A stretch of 64,000 nucleotides of DNA from Symbiodinium natans. Its lineage: Eukaryota > Sar > Dinophyceae > Suessiales > Symbiodiniaceae. The position numbers and the translations under genes are program-made. Numbering within the stretch: position 1 is the first letter of the stretch; each line of letters starts with the position of its first letter. Below, piece by piece: positions 44,561 to 55,499 of the stretch. Below the pieces are notes generated by a model. That model was not told the origin of the DNA, did no database searches, and worked only from the letters and a program-made list of their open reading frames with translations. Where the stretch lies: contig CAJNDS010002115.1 of NCBI GenBank assembly GCA_905221605.1, positions 375,501 through 439,500 of the forward strand. Direction: 5' to 3'.

Positions 44561-45040
44561 ATTTAGAGTTCAAACGCTCCCGGTTAGACTACCGATTTCG
44601 GAAGTCTTGGGACCAGGTATCGCCTCCTTGAGCACGGTACGCGAATCATGGAAAGCAAAGGCCCTGAACTCCAATTTCTCACCGTCTGAATCAAAGCATG
44701 GGGGTCTTTCTGCAGCCAAGCCCCGACAAACTACATCGCCAGACCCGACCCCCTGCAAACTGCAAGAGGCCGGTTGTGAACCCTATTAAGCAATAAGTAG
44801 CTAGATGGCACCGATCAAGTCGCACACACCCAACGCCCTGCCATGGAGGTTGCCGGGATCAGCGCCGCAGCCGGTTGATCTGGATGCGCTCGAGTGACGA
44901 GAAAAGGGTTCAGGCTGTTCAGGCGGTTTCGCTACGAGTCGGAGTCAAATTATTTCAGGCGTACAACGACTCAAGGCTTGACTTGCGGATCCTCCCAAAG
45001 CTCTAAGCCCCTAAGCTACGAGCCTGTGTGTCACGCCCAC

Positions 45041-45076
45041 TGCGCATGCGCATCATGCGCATGCGCATCATGCGCT
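45041..45076. repeat. tandem TGCGCATGCGCATCA repeat
   Basis: The 15-bp phrase occurs about 2.4 times. It is self-complementary in its TGCGCATGCGCA core, so a hairpin is possible. Confidence 0.8.
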
Positions 45077-45871
45077 TGGGTGGGAATGCCCCAGAACATG
45101 GATCCTACAGGAGAGTTTATTTAGGTCTAGGTCTTGAATATTCCAAGTTCATTCAAGACTTGTCTCCTACACAAAATCCACCTTCTGGCCAGGTATCGAA
45201 ATTGAGATTTTGAACTGTTGGTGGGAAGGGGCACGGGCACGGGGTTTGTTGATGAACCGGTTCTTTTTGCACCAACCATACTGCTGCTCGCAATGGACAG
45301 CGCGAAGTGCACATGGAAAACTTTTTATCCGATGGATGTGCGTATCGAAAAGCCGTCATGCAGTACACCTTCTGGTGACCGTACCAGATACCATTCCGCA
45401 TTGTAAAAGCTGCTTTTAAGCGGGTAGGCAAGGTGTCCAATCCCTTCCCTAAATTACTCAATCCCCTTTGCTGCTTGCGTTTATAATGGATTATCTTTTT
45501 GGAAGGACCCACTTGGAAACCCAGCCCAAACCCAAAATTGTTCGACTATGTATAGACCGCTCGCGGGTTTAGGGTTTAGGGTTTAGGGCTTGATTTTCAA
45601 CATTTGTCCTGCCTGTTTTTCTTTGGGGAGGGGGGGGTAGTATTGGGGACAGTGCCGGCGGGTCGTTCAACCGTCACCATATGTCGTCGAACCCGCGCAA
45701 ACCCCTACACACCCTTCATTCTCGCCAAGCCCCAAAACCTAACACCCTGAAGCCCTGGTTCGGGGAGCCGAGTCTTGTTAATCCCTAAACCCTAACCTCT
45801 AAACCCTAAACCCTAAACCCTATGAAGATGAGAGCTGGCAGCCTGCACGCGCTCACCTCGAGTGGCTAAGA

Positions 45872-46453
45872 TTGAAGCTTCTTACATCCGCGCAATTGCT
45901 GTCCAGAAGAATTACCAAAGATTGTAAGCCGAGCGCCTGCAGAGCTGGAGTTGAGGGGCGGGGAGGCGGGGGGAAGGCCGGAGGGCGGTTTTCAATTTGC
46001 AGACCTGGACATTCAAGACGGAAGCCTCACAGAAAGCTTGATCATGTCTTTGAACCCAAGCATACAAGACTTGTAGACGAAGGAGCAGAGATCACAACCC
46101 CCTCCAAGGCAAGCCGACAAATCGCTTGCAGCAAGACGCAGCGTAAAGGCAATTCTGAACCTCGAAGCACAGGCCGAATCCGTGCACGCCCGGGTGAGGA
46201 TAGAGCAACAACAACATGGCGCATAAGCTGCAACTCCAAGCGTGTAAGCACGTATTGGCAAACTTTGTTGGCTTCAGTCTTGGTAACCTATAAATGGATT
46301 TTGATAAGCACACACTGCCAGACCTATAATGCTTGTAATGCTTGTAATAGTTTGCCTGTTTCTATATGTGCCAAACCAGTTGGCCCAGAGCCTGTGGACG
46401 GAAGCTGCGCATGGTCTTGCCACAGGTCTAATGCCATCAGCTCCGAACCCTAA
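45872..46453 (+). other. 193-codon open frame, longest outside repeats, unassigned
   Basis: Opens at ATG 45,872 and stops at 46,453, just inside a two-unit CCCTAAA tract. The product would be basic in the first two thirds and Cys-rich near the end, with a short Gly-rich run around residues 28-38. No signal peptide, membrane segment or family motif is recognised. An overlapping 82-codon reverse frame exists. It may be chance, or part of an exon. Listed only because it is the longest non-repeat frame. Confidence 0.12.
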
Positions 46454-46587
46454 ACCCTAAACCAGCATGAACTATCTAGGCCAAAGGCGCCAAAACCCAC
46501 AAGCGTGCATGCCAGGCCTTTGGCCCAAGAAATGTAGTGGCGGAGTTTATTCCGGGAGCCGCCGGCAGTGCAAGCAAGGTCGGGAGG

Positions 46588-46618
46588 TTTAGGGTGTAGG
46601 GTTTAGGGTTTAGGGTTA
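46588..46618 (+). repeat. short TTTAGGG tract
   Basis: Four G-strand units. Confidence 0.85.
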
Positions 46619-46619
46619 T

Positions 46620-47315
46620 CCAGCATTGGCTTCGATCCTCACAGGCCAGAGACCCCAGGGGCCCTGAAGCAAAAAGGGGGTTATTTACTTTGTGGTACTT
46701 TACTGTAACTTTAGATCCTTACCTTTTTTGGGTTTATTGGGTTTCTTATTAAGGCAGCTAAAAGTTTAATTTATAGCTACCCTCCTGAGTGCAGCCAAGT
46801 TTAGCATCCAGGGTCTAGCTTCAGGATTTCAGCTACACCCGCGACGGTGGTTGAGGGAGGTCGTTTTTGGAGACCTCGAGCTGAGAAGCTGTGCCGTTGA
46901 TCACGCGCCTTTGCCTTTCAGCTCTATGAAGGCTGGTGTTGAATTGCCAAGCTAAGCCCTGCAATAGACCTCAAACCATAGTGCAACTGACGGTCTTGAA
47001 ATTGCCAAGCGAAGCCCCATTAGAGTAGACCTAAAACCACACTAAACGACAGCCTTTCGTAAAGCAGCGCAAGGGCTTTGGCACTGAGAATTCAGCTGCT
47101 GGACGGTAGGTGCTTGGGGAACATTTGGGGCTTCACGCTGCTAACTCATCACAAGCAGGTTCCGACCTGAAGCTTTGAAAACTAGCACTTCCAAGGAAGA
47201 AGAGTTACAGGCACTCGGATGGCTTCCGAGCTGCCCCCTGAAGCCTCATTGACCCTGCGCAAGTCTCAGACGCCCCAAAGCTAGGACAGCCCACCGACAA
47301 AAACCCCTAAACCAT
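46620..47315. other. unassigned sequence, no gene recognised
   Basis: No telomere units and no simple repeat. A near-duplicate phrase GAATTGCCAAGCTAAGCCC / AAATTGCCAAGCGAAGCCC, each followed by TAGACCT-AAACCA, lies about 60 bp apart (46,940-47,045). Confidence 0.3.
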
Positions 47316-47364
47316 CCCCCCGCCCCTCCCCCCGCCCCCCCCCCCCCCCCTCCCCCCCGGGGCC

Positions 47365-47419
<55 letters not shown>

Positions 47420-47495
47420 CCCCCCCCCCCCCCCCCCCCCCCCCCCACCCCCCCCCCCCCGCCCCCCCCCACCCCCCCCCCGCCACCCCCCCCCC
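47316..47495. repeat. poly-C tract, about 180 bp
   Basis: C runs of up to about 50 with rare G, T or A. CCCTAAAC units flank it closely on the right. Confidence 0.97.
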
Positions 47496-47544
47496 TAAAC
47501 CACAAACCCTAAACGCTTGGAGAAAGGGTGTCATTGCATTTCAA

Positions 47545-47780
47545 ACCCTAAACCCTAAACCCTAAACCCTAAACCCTAAACCCTAAACCCCCAAAAAAAC
47601 GCTCCACCAGAGAACAGGCAGCCATGGCCTACTTCTGGTGGTCGCTCGCGTGCGCTGTCCTGCTTCAGGTCCAAGGCGGCGCGGCCTAGGGTACTAAAAG
47701 CAGGGTTTAGGCTTTAGGAGTTTAGGGTTTAGGGTTTTAGGGTTTTAGGGTTTTAGGGTTTAGGGTTTAGGGTTTAGGGC
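47545..47780. repeat. C-strand tract then G-strand tract with TTTTAGGG units
   Basis: Seven CCCTAAA units (47,545-47,592). After about 110 bp, a G-strand tract (47,702-47,780) contains three or four 8-base TTTTAGGG units between canonical ones. Confidence 0.92.
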
Positions 47781-47914
47781 ACACTCTTCATATTCTTGAT
47801 GCTCATACACAGTCCTAATTTTGCAGCGGCCTGCAGTGATTGTGGGGTCTGGTTTGTATCACACAAGCAGCTGGCGAGATTGCCCGGAGCCCAGCATTCA
47901 AAAGGGTTCAGGGC

Positions 47915-48037
47915 CACTTGGAGGTTCATGGGTAGTTTGAAGTAGGTTTATAAGTACCCCAAGTAAGGTTACAACCAGCTAAAACCACATAGCTACCCCA
48001 CTAACCCCACGTAGAAGTATCCATGAACCTCCAAGTA
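47915..48037. mobile_element. MITE-like element, family 1
   Basis: ACTTGGAGGTTCATGGGTAG and ATCCATGAACCTCCAAGTA are near-perfect terminal repeats. GTTTATAAGTACCCC and AGTAAGGTTACAACC inside. Confidence 0.87.
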
Positions 48038-48217
48038 GTTCATAGACATCAGACATGGTAAGCAAAGTCCTAAGAATAAAACCCTAAACCCCTAAACCCG
48101 AACCCTAAATCCTAAACTGACTCCAGCTCTGTCTACAGGGGTTGAGGGCTTGAGGGTTGAGAGTCACCGGAAGTGGGTGGAGCGTGTTACGAGACGTGGC
48201 GAACCGGCTGAAGCCCA

Positions 48218-48353
48218 AACCCCAAACCCTAAACCCTAAACCCTAAACCCTAAACCCTAAACCCTAAACCCTAAACCCTAAACCCTAAACCCTAAACCCT
48301 AAACCCTAAACCCTAAACCCTAAACCCTAAACCCTAAACCCTAAACCCTAAAC
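48218..48353 (-). repeat. homogeneous CCCTAAA array, about 19 units
   Basis: Perfect C-strand units over about 136 bp, with one CCCCAAA at the left edge. Confidence 0.97.
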
Positions 48354-48528
48354 CGCACAGCTTTGGTTCGGCAACGCTGCGTCGAGTCATGGATCAGGGA
48401 TTCGTCGAATACAAGTACCACTCAAGTACTGTTGCAGTGGTAGCGCGTTATCGACCCAGGACCTCTATAGTGTCAATGAAGGGTATAATGCTATCATACG
48501 GAATCATACGATTATTTTGTTTCAGGAG

Positions 48529-48551
48529 TGTATATATATATATATATATGC
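48529..48551. repeat. (TA)n microsatellite
   Basis: About eleven TA units within an AT-rich segment (48,480-48,600). Confidence 0.9.
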
Positions 48552-48828
48552 ATCAGTATATCATGATATTACAGTATGTTTATATTACTTAGTAGCGAAG
48601 GTGATCCCTTACTGAGGTCGACCAAGATTAGGCCCTCAAACCTCAAAAGCCTCAAGTATCTGACGATTGAACATTGAAGATTTTGGAGAGCATAGGAGTT
48701 GCAGGTCTCGTAAACCACAAATTCCGGAGCTTAAGAAGCGGTGGGGGATGGCAGGCGTCACGGTCCAGGAGAAGTTGTCGCACCTCCATCTCAAGCCCTT
48801 CGTTCCGCTCAGCTTAGGGATTTGGGAA

Positions 48829-48896
48829 CCCTAAACCCTAAACTCTAAACCCTAAACCCTAAACCCTACACCCTAAACCCTAAACCCTAAACCCTT
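48829..48896 (-). repeat. CCCTAAA tract, about 9 units
   Basis: C-strand units with CTCTAAA and CCCTACA variants. Confidence 0.92.
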
Positions 48897-48899
48897 CTT

Positions 48900-49665
48900 T
48901 CCGGAAGTTGGGGTCTTTCATTTTTAGCGCCTCGTTCCCGAAAGCATCCTACACCGAGACAGGCCGCTGGTTTCTCTAGGGCTTGCTGCATGAAATAGTT
49001 GGAGGCTGCTTCGCGTTGAGGTTGCGACTGTTCTGCCGTAGTGTGCGAAGGGTAGGGTTGACGGTCAAGCAGCGTGCTGCGGCTGTAAGTACGCTTGCCG
49101 GCATCTGTGAGAGGTTTTTTGTGACTTTTCTCGGCGTTTTTTGGCAGTCTTTGAAAGCTTTGGCGTTTTGGGTTCAAGGCTCGAGCGCAGAGGGCCGGCT
49201 GGGAGGGGGGATGGGTACCAAGAGAGGTGAGGGCTGAGGGCCCCCGAAATTCTACAACTGAGGATCAAACGGCACTCTCGTACGCATCGACTGGACGAGC
49301 AGCGACGATTGGTTTCGTGGCTTTAAGGGGCGTTTGTTCTGTCGCTGGGCTCAAGAGTTTCAGGCTCTGCCTTGTTCCAGGTCTCGAAGGGTGGCTGTGT
49401 ATCAGGTCAGGATCTCACGCAAGATGCGAGTTTCTGGGCCCTTAAGCAGTAGAAGGCGACTCTTGCCTCCAATAATCACCGGGCAAAGTCCACGCAAGTT
49501 TGCTGGAAGCTAAGTAAGCTGTTTTTTGTGTTTGGCAAGGGTTCAAGGAACAGGTTTGTGTCTTGTAGGGCTTCGGATGTACATGTCTGGCCCCCTTTTA
49601 TGGCAGGCCGAAGTGAGCTTGAGCAAGCTGGGTTTGTCAGATGTGGGATTGGGAAGTGGCCTATG
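48900..49665. other. unassigned unique sequence
   Basis: Frames of 84 (+), 96 (-), 72 (+) and 70 (-) codons. Not repeat-derived and not recognised. Confidence 0.2.
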
Positions 49666-49666
49666 A

Positions 49667-49764
49667 CTTGGTCATAGTTGGACATCATCTTACATTCCTA
49701 AGGGTACTTAAACCTAATAAGGAATATTCATGTAGATTTTTAATACGATCCCAACCATGAACTA
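49667..49764. mobile_element. family 4 element, best-preserved copy
   Basis: CTTGGTCATAGTTGGACATCA at the left, AAGGGTACTTAAACCTAATA in the middle and GATCCCAACCATGAACTAAAG at the right. Terminal inverted repeat TCATAGTTGG / CCAACCATGA. Used as family reference. Confidence 0.78.
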
Positions 49765-49879
49765 AAGCAGTGGCAGCATCCTTCACGAAACCCTAAGCCT
49801 GCACATCCGGCCGCGTGATCAAACACACAGGGAAGACCGGCGCCCCGAGCACTAAAGAGAAGGAGCCTGGTGCCCTTCA

Positions 49880-50053
49880 GCCCTAAACCCTAAACCCTAA
49901 ATCCTAAACCCTAAACCCTATGCGAAGCTTCAGACGCAAGACGAGGCATTGCGCCAGCTCCGCAGCACCACCGAGTCCCCAGACATGGAGCTCCAAGCCG
50001 CCGAGGCGGCTTTCTGGCATAGGGTTTAGGGTTTAGGGTTTAGGGTTTAGGAT
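49880..50053. repeat. C-strand then G-strand short telomere tracts
   Basis: 49,880-49,920 (CCCTAAA with one ATCCTAAA) and 50,019-50,053 (TTTAGGG). Confidence 0.88.
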
Positions 50054-50159
50054 CTGGGAAGGATGGTCCGCTTAAGGCTGGAGATGCCAAGCCCATATGT
50101 CAGTGAACATAGTTGCCGATTGTTTTAATACGGCTATCTCTACCGTTTGAGAAGCATTT

Positions 50160-50263
50160 TTCTATATATATGTATAATATACCGGTTTGATAAGCGTATA
50201 TATATATATATACCTAAACCCCAAACCCTAAACCCTAAACCCCAAACCCCAAACCCTAAACCC
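50160..50263. repeat. (TA)n followed by CCCTAAA/CCCCAAA tract
   Basis: TATATATATATATA at about 50,198-50,212 leads directly into C-strand telomere-like units (50,215-50,263). Confidence 0.88.
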
Positions 50264-50443
50264 TGACATCCAGGCTTCAGGGGGTCAGTGTGTAGGATTG
50301 GAGTGCGAGTTTGTTCAATGTTGAGGGTCAGACAGTTCCTTCGAGCAATTAGGGTCTTATTGTTTTATGGACTCCAGAATTCCGCCTACCTTTGTTAGTC
50401 CGTTTTATGTCGGGGAGAGGGGCAAGGTGGGCGGGCATGGGGG

Positions 50444-50444
<1 letters not shown>

Positions 50445-50506
<62 letters not shown>
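50445..50506. repeat. G62 homopolymer
   Basis: Uninterrupted run of about 62 G, the longest pure homopolymer in the window. Length may be unreliable if sequenced on a platform weak at homopolymers. Confidence 0.93.
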
Positions 50507-50813
50507 CGGTGCGGAGATGGGGTGGAAGTGGGGATAGGCATCTTGGAATTTTTCAGGAATGGAGTCACGAGAAATGTGCTTCTCAAACACCATTTAGTGC
50601 CATGTCTCGTTTAACATTCTAATAGTTTGCAGGCTGCAGTCACATCCGTGCTGCTTCTCGTGCCGGAATTTCAATCGGAGCGTGCGAATGTTTGCTTCCG
50701 TCTCTCGTTGAGCTAAGCGGGCGGGCAGAAACAAATTTTACATAAACCTTCGCTCTCGACCCTCTAACCCCTAACCCCCAAAGTTTGCCCCCCCGAATGC
50801 TCATGCCCTCAAC

Positions 50814-50859
50814 TAGGTGGTTGTCAAAATTATGATCCCACGATCTTGACAACCACCCA
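50814..50859. mobile_element. short family 7 hairpin
   Basis: AGGTGGTTGTCAAAATTATG and CATCTTGACAACCACC-like arms (right arm GATCTTGACAACCACCC) around a 10-bp loop. Shares GGTGGTTGTCAAA with 19,651-19,760 but lacks its interior, so it is an internally deleted copy. Confidence 0.75.
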
Positions 50860-50920
50860 TATGGGCCTTTCATGTGGTCCTCTACCTCCTTTAAACGGGT
50901 TCTGGGTTGGCGTATAGTTA

Positions 50921-50964
50921 CATATATATATATATATACGTCTCTCTGTGTGTGTGTGTGTGTT
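50921..50964. repeat. (TA)n and (TG)n microsatellites
   Basis: TATATATATATATA, then CGTCTCTC, then eight TG units. Confidence 0.9.
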
Positions 50965-51040
50965 TCTTTAACTGTCCCCTACCTAGGCCAAGCTCCATGC
51001 CATGGACATGGCCTCTTGGCAGTGGTCGAGCAGATTGCGG

Positions 51041-51098
51041 GCTTAGGGTTTAGGGTTTAGGGTCCGAGCCGTAAAAAAGGGTTTAGGGTTTAGGGTTT
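51041..51098 (+). repeat. short TTTAGGG tracts around GCCGTAAAAAAGGG
   Basis: Two three-unit G-strand tracts flank GAGCCGTAAAAAAGGG. A similar AAAAAAGGG-to-TTTAGGG junction occurs at 38,510. Confidence 0.88.
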
Positions 51099-51454
51099 GA
51101 GATGCTTTTTGAAGCCTTCCAAATCTCAGGAATCCTGACAGTTTAATGAGTTCATAGGGCCTTAGTTTATGGGAGGTGATCATGCTTGAAGGTGTAAACA
51201 CGGCCCTAGACCCTACGCCCCAATGTCTCAGCACCGCCGATCGATGAACAATCCCGAGAATCTCTTGTATACAGCCTGACATACCGGTCTGTATGGTAGC
51301 AAGATCAAGATTCAAGCCGACTGCTACATGCAGATCGGACTCGAACTGTCAGCGCTAGCTGAGTCCCAGGTTTACAAACACCAGCAGCAGCAGCGAGTGC
51401 GTGGCCGGGCGCGGGCCTCATTCAAACCCAAAGACTCGAATGAAGACGTAGGCC

Positions 51455-51665
51455 TTAAAAATAACAATAGTAATCATAATCATAATCAAAATAGTAATAT
51501 TAATAACAGTAGTAATAATAATAGCAGTAGTAATAATAATAATCGTTAAAAACTAATAATAACAATAATAATAATGATAATAATAATATTAATACTAATG
51601 ATGATGATGGTGAGAACAATCATAGTAACAACGATGATAAAAATCGTCATCATTATAAGATGTAC
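51455..51665. repeat. (AAT)n-rich degenerate repeat
   Basis: AATAAT, AACAAT, AGTAAT and GATGAT triplets over about 210 bp. Period 3 with many substitutions. Confidence 0.9.
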
Positions 51666-51771
51666 TAGTAAATCAGAACACGTGTAGACTTGGCTTTCGG
51701 GACTGCCAGTGCTGGGGGAAAATCGGATTGCATGTCTCCGGACGAGAGTTGAGGATTTTGGGTCGCAAGCT

Positions 51772-51889
51772 GCTATTTGCTTAAGAACCCCAAAGAATAA
51801 TTCAACATGTTAATCCCTATATTACCCTTATAAGGGATTTTTTTTTTTTTTTTTTTTTGGGGGGGGGGGGTTCTTAAGCAATTAGTAGC
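51772..51889. mobile_element. MITE-like element, family 9, with T/G homopolymer core
   Basis: GCTATTTGCTTAAGAACCCC at the left and GGGGTTCTTAAGCAATTAG followed by TAGC at the right are inverted repeats. The core has a run of about 20 T followed by about 12 G. A half copy is at 54,378-54,430. Confidence 0.82.
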
Positions 51890-52251
51890 AATTGCGAGAG
51901 CAACACCCATCTTTCAGAGAAGCCGTAGTCTCAACATGCACCATAAGCCAAGATCAGATGCCAAGGAAGAGATGGCGCCGACGCTGCTCTCGCTAGGTGG
52001 CACCGATGGTGGCGCAGCTTTAGCAGATGTTGTATCCAGGGTTCTGGGGTTTCGGGTTTAGGGTTTAGGGGACGAGGAGAGGGGCACCTCCCATTCTGTC
52101 GCGCTGCTTTTGGGTCGCCTACCGGGGCTTTTTGAGTTGTCAAAGATGCATTTGACATCTTGGTCTCTTTGAAGCAAGTGCCCTGGGCCAGAAACCGCAC
52201 ATTGGAACTGCGAAAGTGGCACGAACGCACTTTGCACCCCCCAATGGAACC

Positions 52252-52344
52252 TACCAGGACGGGCTATTAGGCCTTAAACTCCTCAGAATGAACCCTATAA
52301 AGGGTCTTTTAAGGGATTATAAGGTAGAATAGCCCGTCCTGGTA
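52252..52344. mobile_element. MITE-like element, family 8, perfect 17-bp termini
   Basis: TACCAGGACGGGCTATT and AATAGCCCGTCCTGGTA are exact inverted repeats. The interior has CCCTATAAAGGG and TTTAAGGGATTATAA. No frame. Only one copy is in the window. Confidence 0.85.
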
Positions 52345-52442
52345 CACATTTTGTGAAGGAAGTAGCTCCTCAAATCCAGTGCACGGGGCATGGATCCCCG
52401 GCAAGCAGTCTAGAAGCTGGACCCCATTTATGGCTGGCCTTG

Positions 52443-52700
52443 AACCCGAAACCCTAAACCCTTGACAACCCTAAACCCCAAGAACCCTAAACCCTAAGAA
52501 CCCTAAGTAAACCCTTGCACCCTAAACCCTAACAAAACCAGAAAACCCCAAAGAACCCTAAAAAAAACCTTAAAACAAAAACCCTAAGAACCCCAAACCC
52601 CAAAAAACACAAACGAAAACCCTTAAAAACCTAAAAAACCCTAAGAAGCCTAAAACCCTTAACAAAAAAAACACCAAACAAAAAACAACAACCAAAAAAG
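52443..52700 (-). repeat. degenerate telomere-like block with AAGAACCCTAA units
   Basis: CCCTAAGAACC, CCCCAAAGAACCC and CCTTAAAAACC units over about 260 bp, strongly A/C-biased. It probably descends from CCCTAAA with A-run expansions. A GA run (52,697-52,712) follows. Confidence 0.8.
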
Positions 52701-52803
52701 AGAGAGAGAGAGAGAAAAAAAAAGAAAACTCCCAGGCCGCCCGGCGCGGCACCTGTCAGAGGCGCAGGAGAGGGCCCTGCTGCACCAGGCCCAGGAGCCT
52801 TCC

Positions 52804-52935
52804 TTAGGGTTTACAGGTTTTTTTGGGTTTGGGGTTTATAGGGATGATAGGGATTACAGGGTTTACAGGGTTTATAGGGTTTGTAGGGTTTGTAGGGTTC
52901 ATAGGGTTTGTCGGGTTTTTAGCGCTTAGGGTTGA
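52804..52935 (+). repeat. telomere-variant array GGGTTTATA / GGGTTTGTA
   Basis: About ten 9-base units of type TAGGGTTTG or ATAGGGTTT. The reading frame gives a GF(I/V) tripeptide periodicity. It is a second independent 9-mer expansion after 10,273-10,380. Confidence 0.88.
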
Positions 52936-53161
52936 GGAGCCTTCCCATGGGGTGTCTTTCTTTTCGGGTGAAGGTCTTGGGGGGTGTGTTTTTTGGGTTG
53001 GTTTGTGGGCCCTTTTGGGGTTAGGCTTTTGTTGGTGTTTTTGTTGGGTTCGATCTTGAAATTTGGGTGTTTTTGGGCGTTAGTTTTTGGTTTTTGAGCC
53101 ATCCTGAAGCCTGGACCAGACCCTGAAGGGTCTTCACCGTCCTTTCTGCGATCCTGTGTCT

Positions 53162-53281
53162 TCTTGGAGGTTCATGGGCAGCTATAGGTAGGGTTATAAT
53201 GAGGGTAGCTATTGTCACAGATCCTTGTAACCTCACTTAGGGCACTTATAACTCGACTTATGACCACCCATGAAGCTTCAG
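53162..53281. mobile_element. MITE-like element, family 1
   Basis: TCTTGGAGGTTCATGGGCAG at the left and ACCACCCATGAAGCTTCA at the right. CTATAGGTAGGGTTATAA and CTCACTTAGGGCACTTATAA inside. A family 2 element lies 9 bp downstream. Confidence 0.83.
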
Positions 53282-53289
53282 CCCGAACA

Positions 53290-53409
53290 GCCTTTCATAG
53301 GGATTAGAATAAGGAGTACTAGAATCCCTATTAAGGAGCCTAAACCCTAAACCCTAAACCTTAAACCCTAAACCCTAAACAGAAGTTAGTATTTTGGGGA
53401 ACATCCCAA
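53290..53409. mobile_element. family 2 element split by telomere repeats
   Basis: CCTTTCATAGGGATTAGAATA ... CCCTATTAAGGAG, then about six CCCTAAA units (53,340-53,380), then AGTTAGTATTTTGGGG and AACATCCCAAG, the family right end. Here the telomere units sit before the GTTAGTATT motif; at 23,526 they sit after it. Confidence 0.8.
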
Positions 53410-54377
53410 GCCCAGCCTCGGTTGCTTTCAGGAGGAGTTGCGGCTGCTCGGCTTCGGAGCCCGGCAGAAGCGGCATCAGGCGGGTTTAGGGTTTAGCGTT
53501 TAGGGTTGGGTGGTCCGCTGGTAGGATGCGGCGGAGTTGTTTTGCTCTTGGTCTGGCTTAAAAGCAGAAGTAAGGTACAACGACCTTTCCCTTCAGAGAG
53601 ACCCCAAAAGGGAACCGTACTTTAGAACATCGCGGTAGTAACATCACAGCGTTGTTTTTTTTTCAGACTTTGCATGTTATACCATTGAAACATAGTTACA
53701 CGGCTATTATCGTAGCGCCTCACCCCACCCCCCCCCCCCCCACTGAGTCCGTTCCACAACAGCCCAGACCCAGGGTTCCGAAAAAAAAATGTAAATTCGA
53801 AGCTCTGGGGGATTTAGGCTGTGCTGACTTTCAAAGTCGGGGGTCAGTAGGGTGATGTCTGGAGTATTCTTGCCAAAGGCCGGGACATGTCCGAAACCCC
53901 TCGGTTGACTTGTCAACCCCCAATCCTCGAACCCCAAAGCACCCCAAAGCTCGAACAAACCACGAGCTCGGGAGCAGGAGCCGCGCGAACCTGCTGTCGA
54001 GAAGGCGCCGCAGCACCATCAGGCGCACGGTTTGTTCGGGCTTGGCCTTCGGACAGACGTTTTGCAATCATAACCCCGGATCCTCACCCTGTAGTCCCGT
54101 CAACCCCAAACTCCGGCAGGCTAACATAGAGAACTGGCAACCGGGAGTCCAGCTGAAGCGGGAGGTTGCGGGTGTCCTTGTGCAGATCAAAGGGTGAACC
54201 CGGCCTTTCCTAGTTGTCTTGACACCTTCCCCCCATGCTCACCCTAAGCTCATGTCCCGACATCAAGCCTACGCAGCGGCGTTGAGCGACGACAAGGGCT
54301 TTAACAGGCACCAAACATGAGAACTGAGCATGGCCGCATGCTAAAACATCACCTTCGACCTACCAACATTGCACCTT

Positions 54378-54430
54378 GCTACTATTTGCTTAAGAACCCC
54401 AAAAGAACAAAAAAACACCTTGGGGGGGGG
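54378..54430. mobile_element. family 9 half-element
   Basis: GCTACTATTTGCTTAAGAAC followed by CCC matches the family 9 end. It is cut after an A-rich/G9 segment, with no second terminus. Confidence 0.6.
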
Positions 54431-54668
54431 GAAAGAACACGTTTCCAAGCTTAGCGGCATAAGCCTGAGTCATCCCATCCTATCCGTTGTTGCCAGTCTG
54501 TTGGTTCACGACCTCCCCAATGTGTTTAGGCGTTTTCTCAGACTCTGGCTACAATTCTTTGCTTGCGGCTTCAACTTCCACCTTGCACTTGAAACTCTGC
54601 GCCTTGCCACCAGGGCCCGCGTGTAGACCGAACAGCCACAGCAGTGTCACGATCTGCTGCTGCCATTT

Positions 54669-54777
54669 TAGCTTAGTAGCTGAGTGAGTATACTTTACAC
54701 TTTTTGGGATACTATAATCCCCTATAGATCTGAACGCGTACACCTTTTTTGGGCTTATGAACGCAGCAACTAAGCTA
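54669..54777. mobile_element. MITE-like element, family 12
   Basis: TAGCTTAGTAGCTGAGTGAGT at the left and GCAGCAACTAAGCTA at the right. ACTTTACACTTTTTGGG and ACACCTTTTTTGGGC inside. Second copy of the element at 20,243. Confidence 0.75.
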
Positions 54778-55499
54778 GAGGCTTCACATCACATCTTCTA
54801 CCATCGAAAAGTCTGGTGCGCGGTGAGCAAGGTTACGCCGTCAAGGTTTCGTCCCTGTCTTTGGATAAAATGAGCATCTATTGACCTTCACATGCATATT
54901 CCTTGGGGACGTAAGTGGGTCAGCTTCCCCCCACCCCCCCACCCCCACGCGTGAAACAAAAACTCGAGCAGTTCTTGGCAGCCTTTCAGAAGAGTCTTCA
55001 GTCGTTGAGACTTTGGGCTGAATTTGTGTTTGTTGCATTTTAGATGTCCAGTTCACAGTGTGGTCTTCGGGAGAATGGCCTAAATGTTCAGGCTTCCCTG
55101 TTCTTTCGGTTAGAGGCAAAAGATTATAGACAAAAAACCCGAAGCGAGAGCATGACGCCTCTGGCTGCAGCGCTGTGGCTGGGCCTTAGCGTGCACTCGC
55201 TGGCGCAGACACTTGGCATGGGTTTTGAAGCTAGAGCTGGGGCTTGGGAGGTGTAGTAGGGCTCGGTGCCAAGCCATGTGCAACCACGACACAGCCCTAA
55301 ACCCGAAACCCATGTAGAAGAAGCACTGTCCTTGCTTCACTCTTGTGGCTTTTGACTTCAAAATCCGAAGTGTCGGCACTCGAACCTTTGAAGCCTGAGC
55401 CCTAGCCAGGCGGCCCCCGCAAATGTGAACACCACGCGGAAGTTCTTTCTGAGTTTCTGCTTCGCATCCCTGCTTATAAAGAATGCATGAAGTGAACGT

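Larger units (their letters stand above)
53410..55290. other. unassigned sequence with one short telomere tract
   Basis: A TTTAGGG tract at 53,483-53,508, a C-run near 53,727 and frames of 60 to 95 codons on both strands. No recognised gene. The last telomere-like unit of the window is at about 55,294. Confidence 0.25.
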
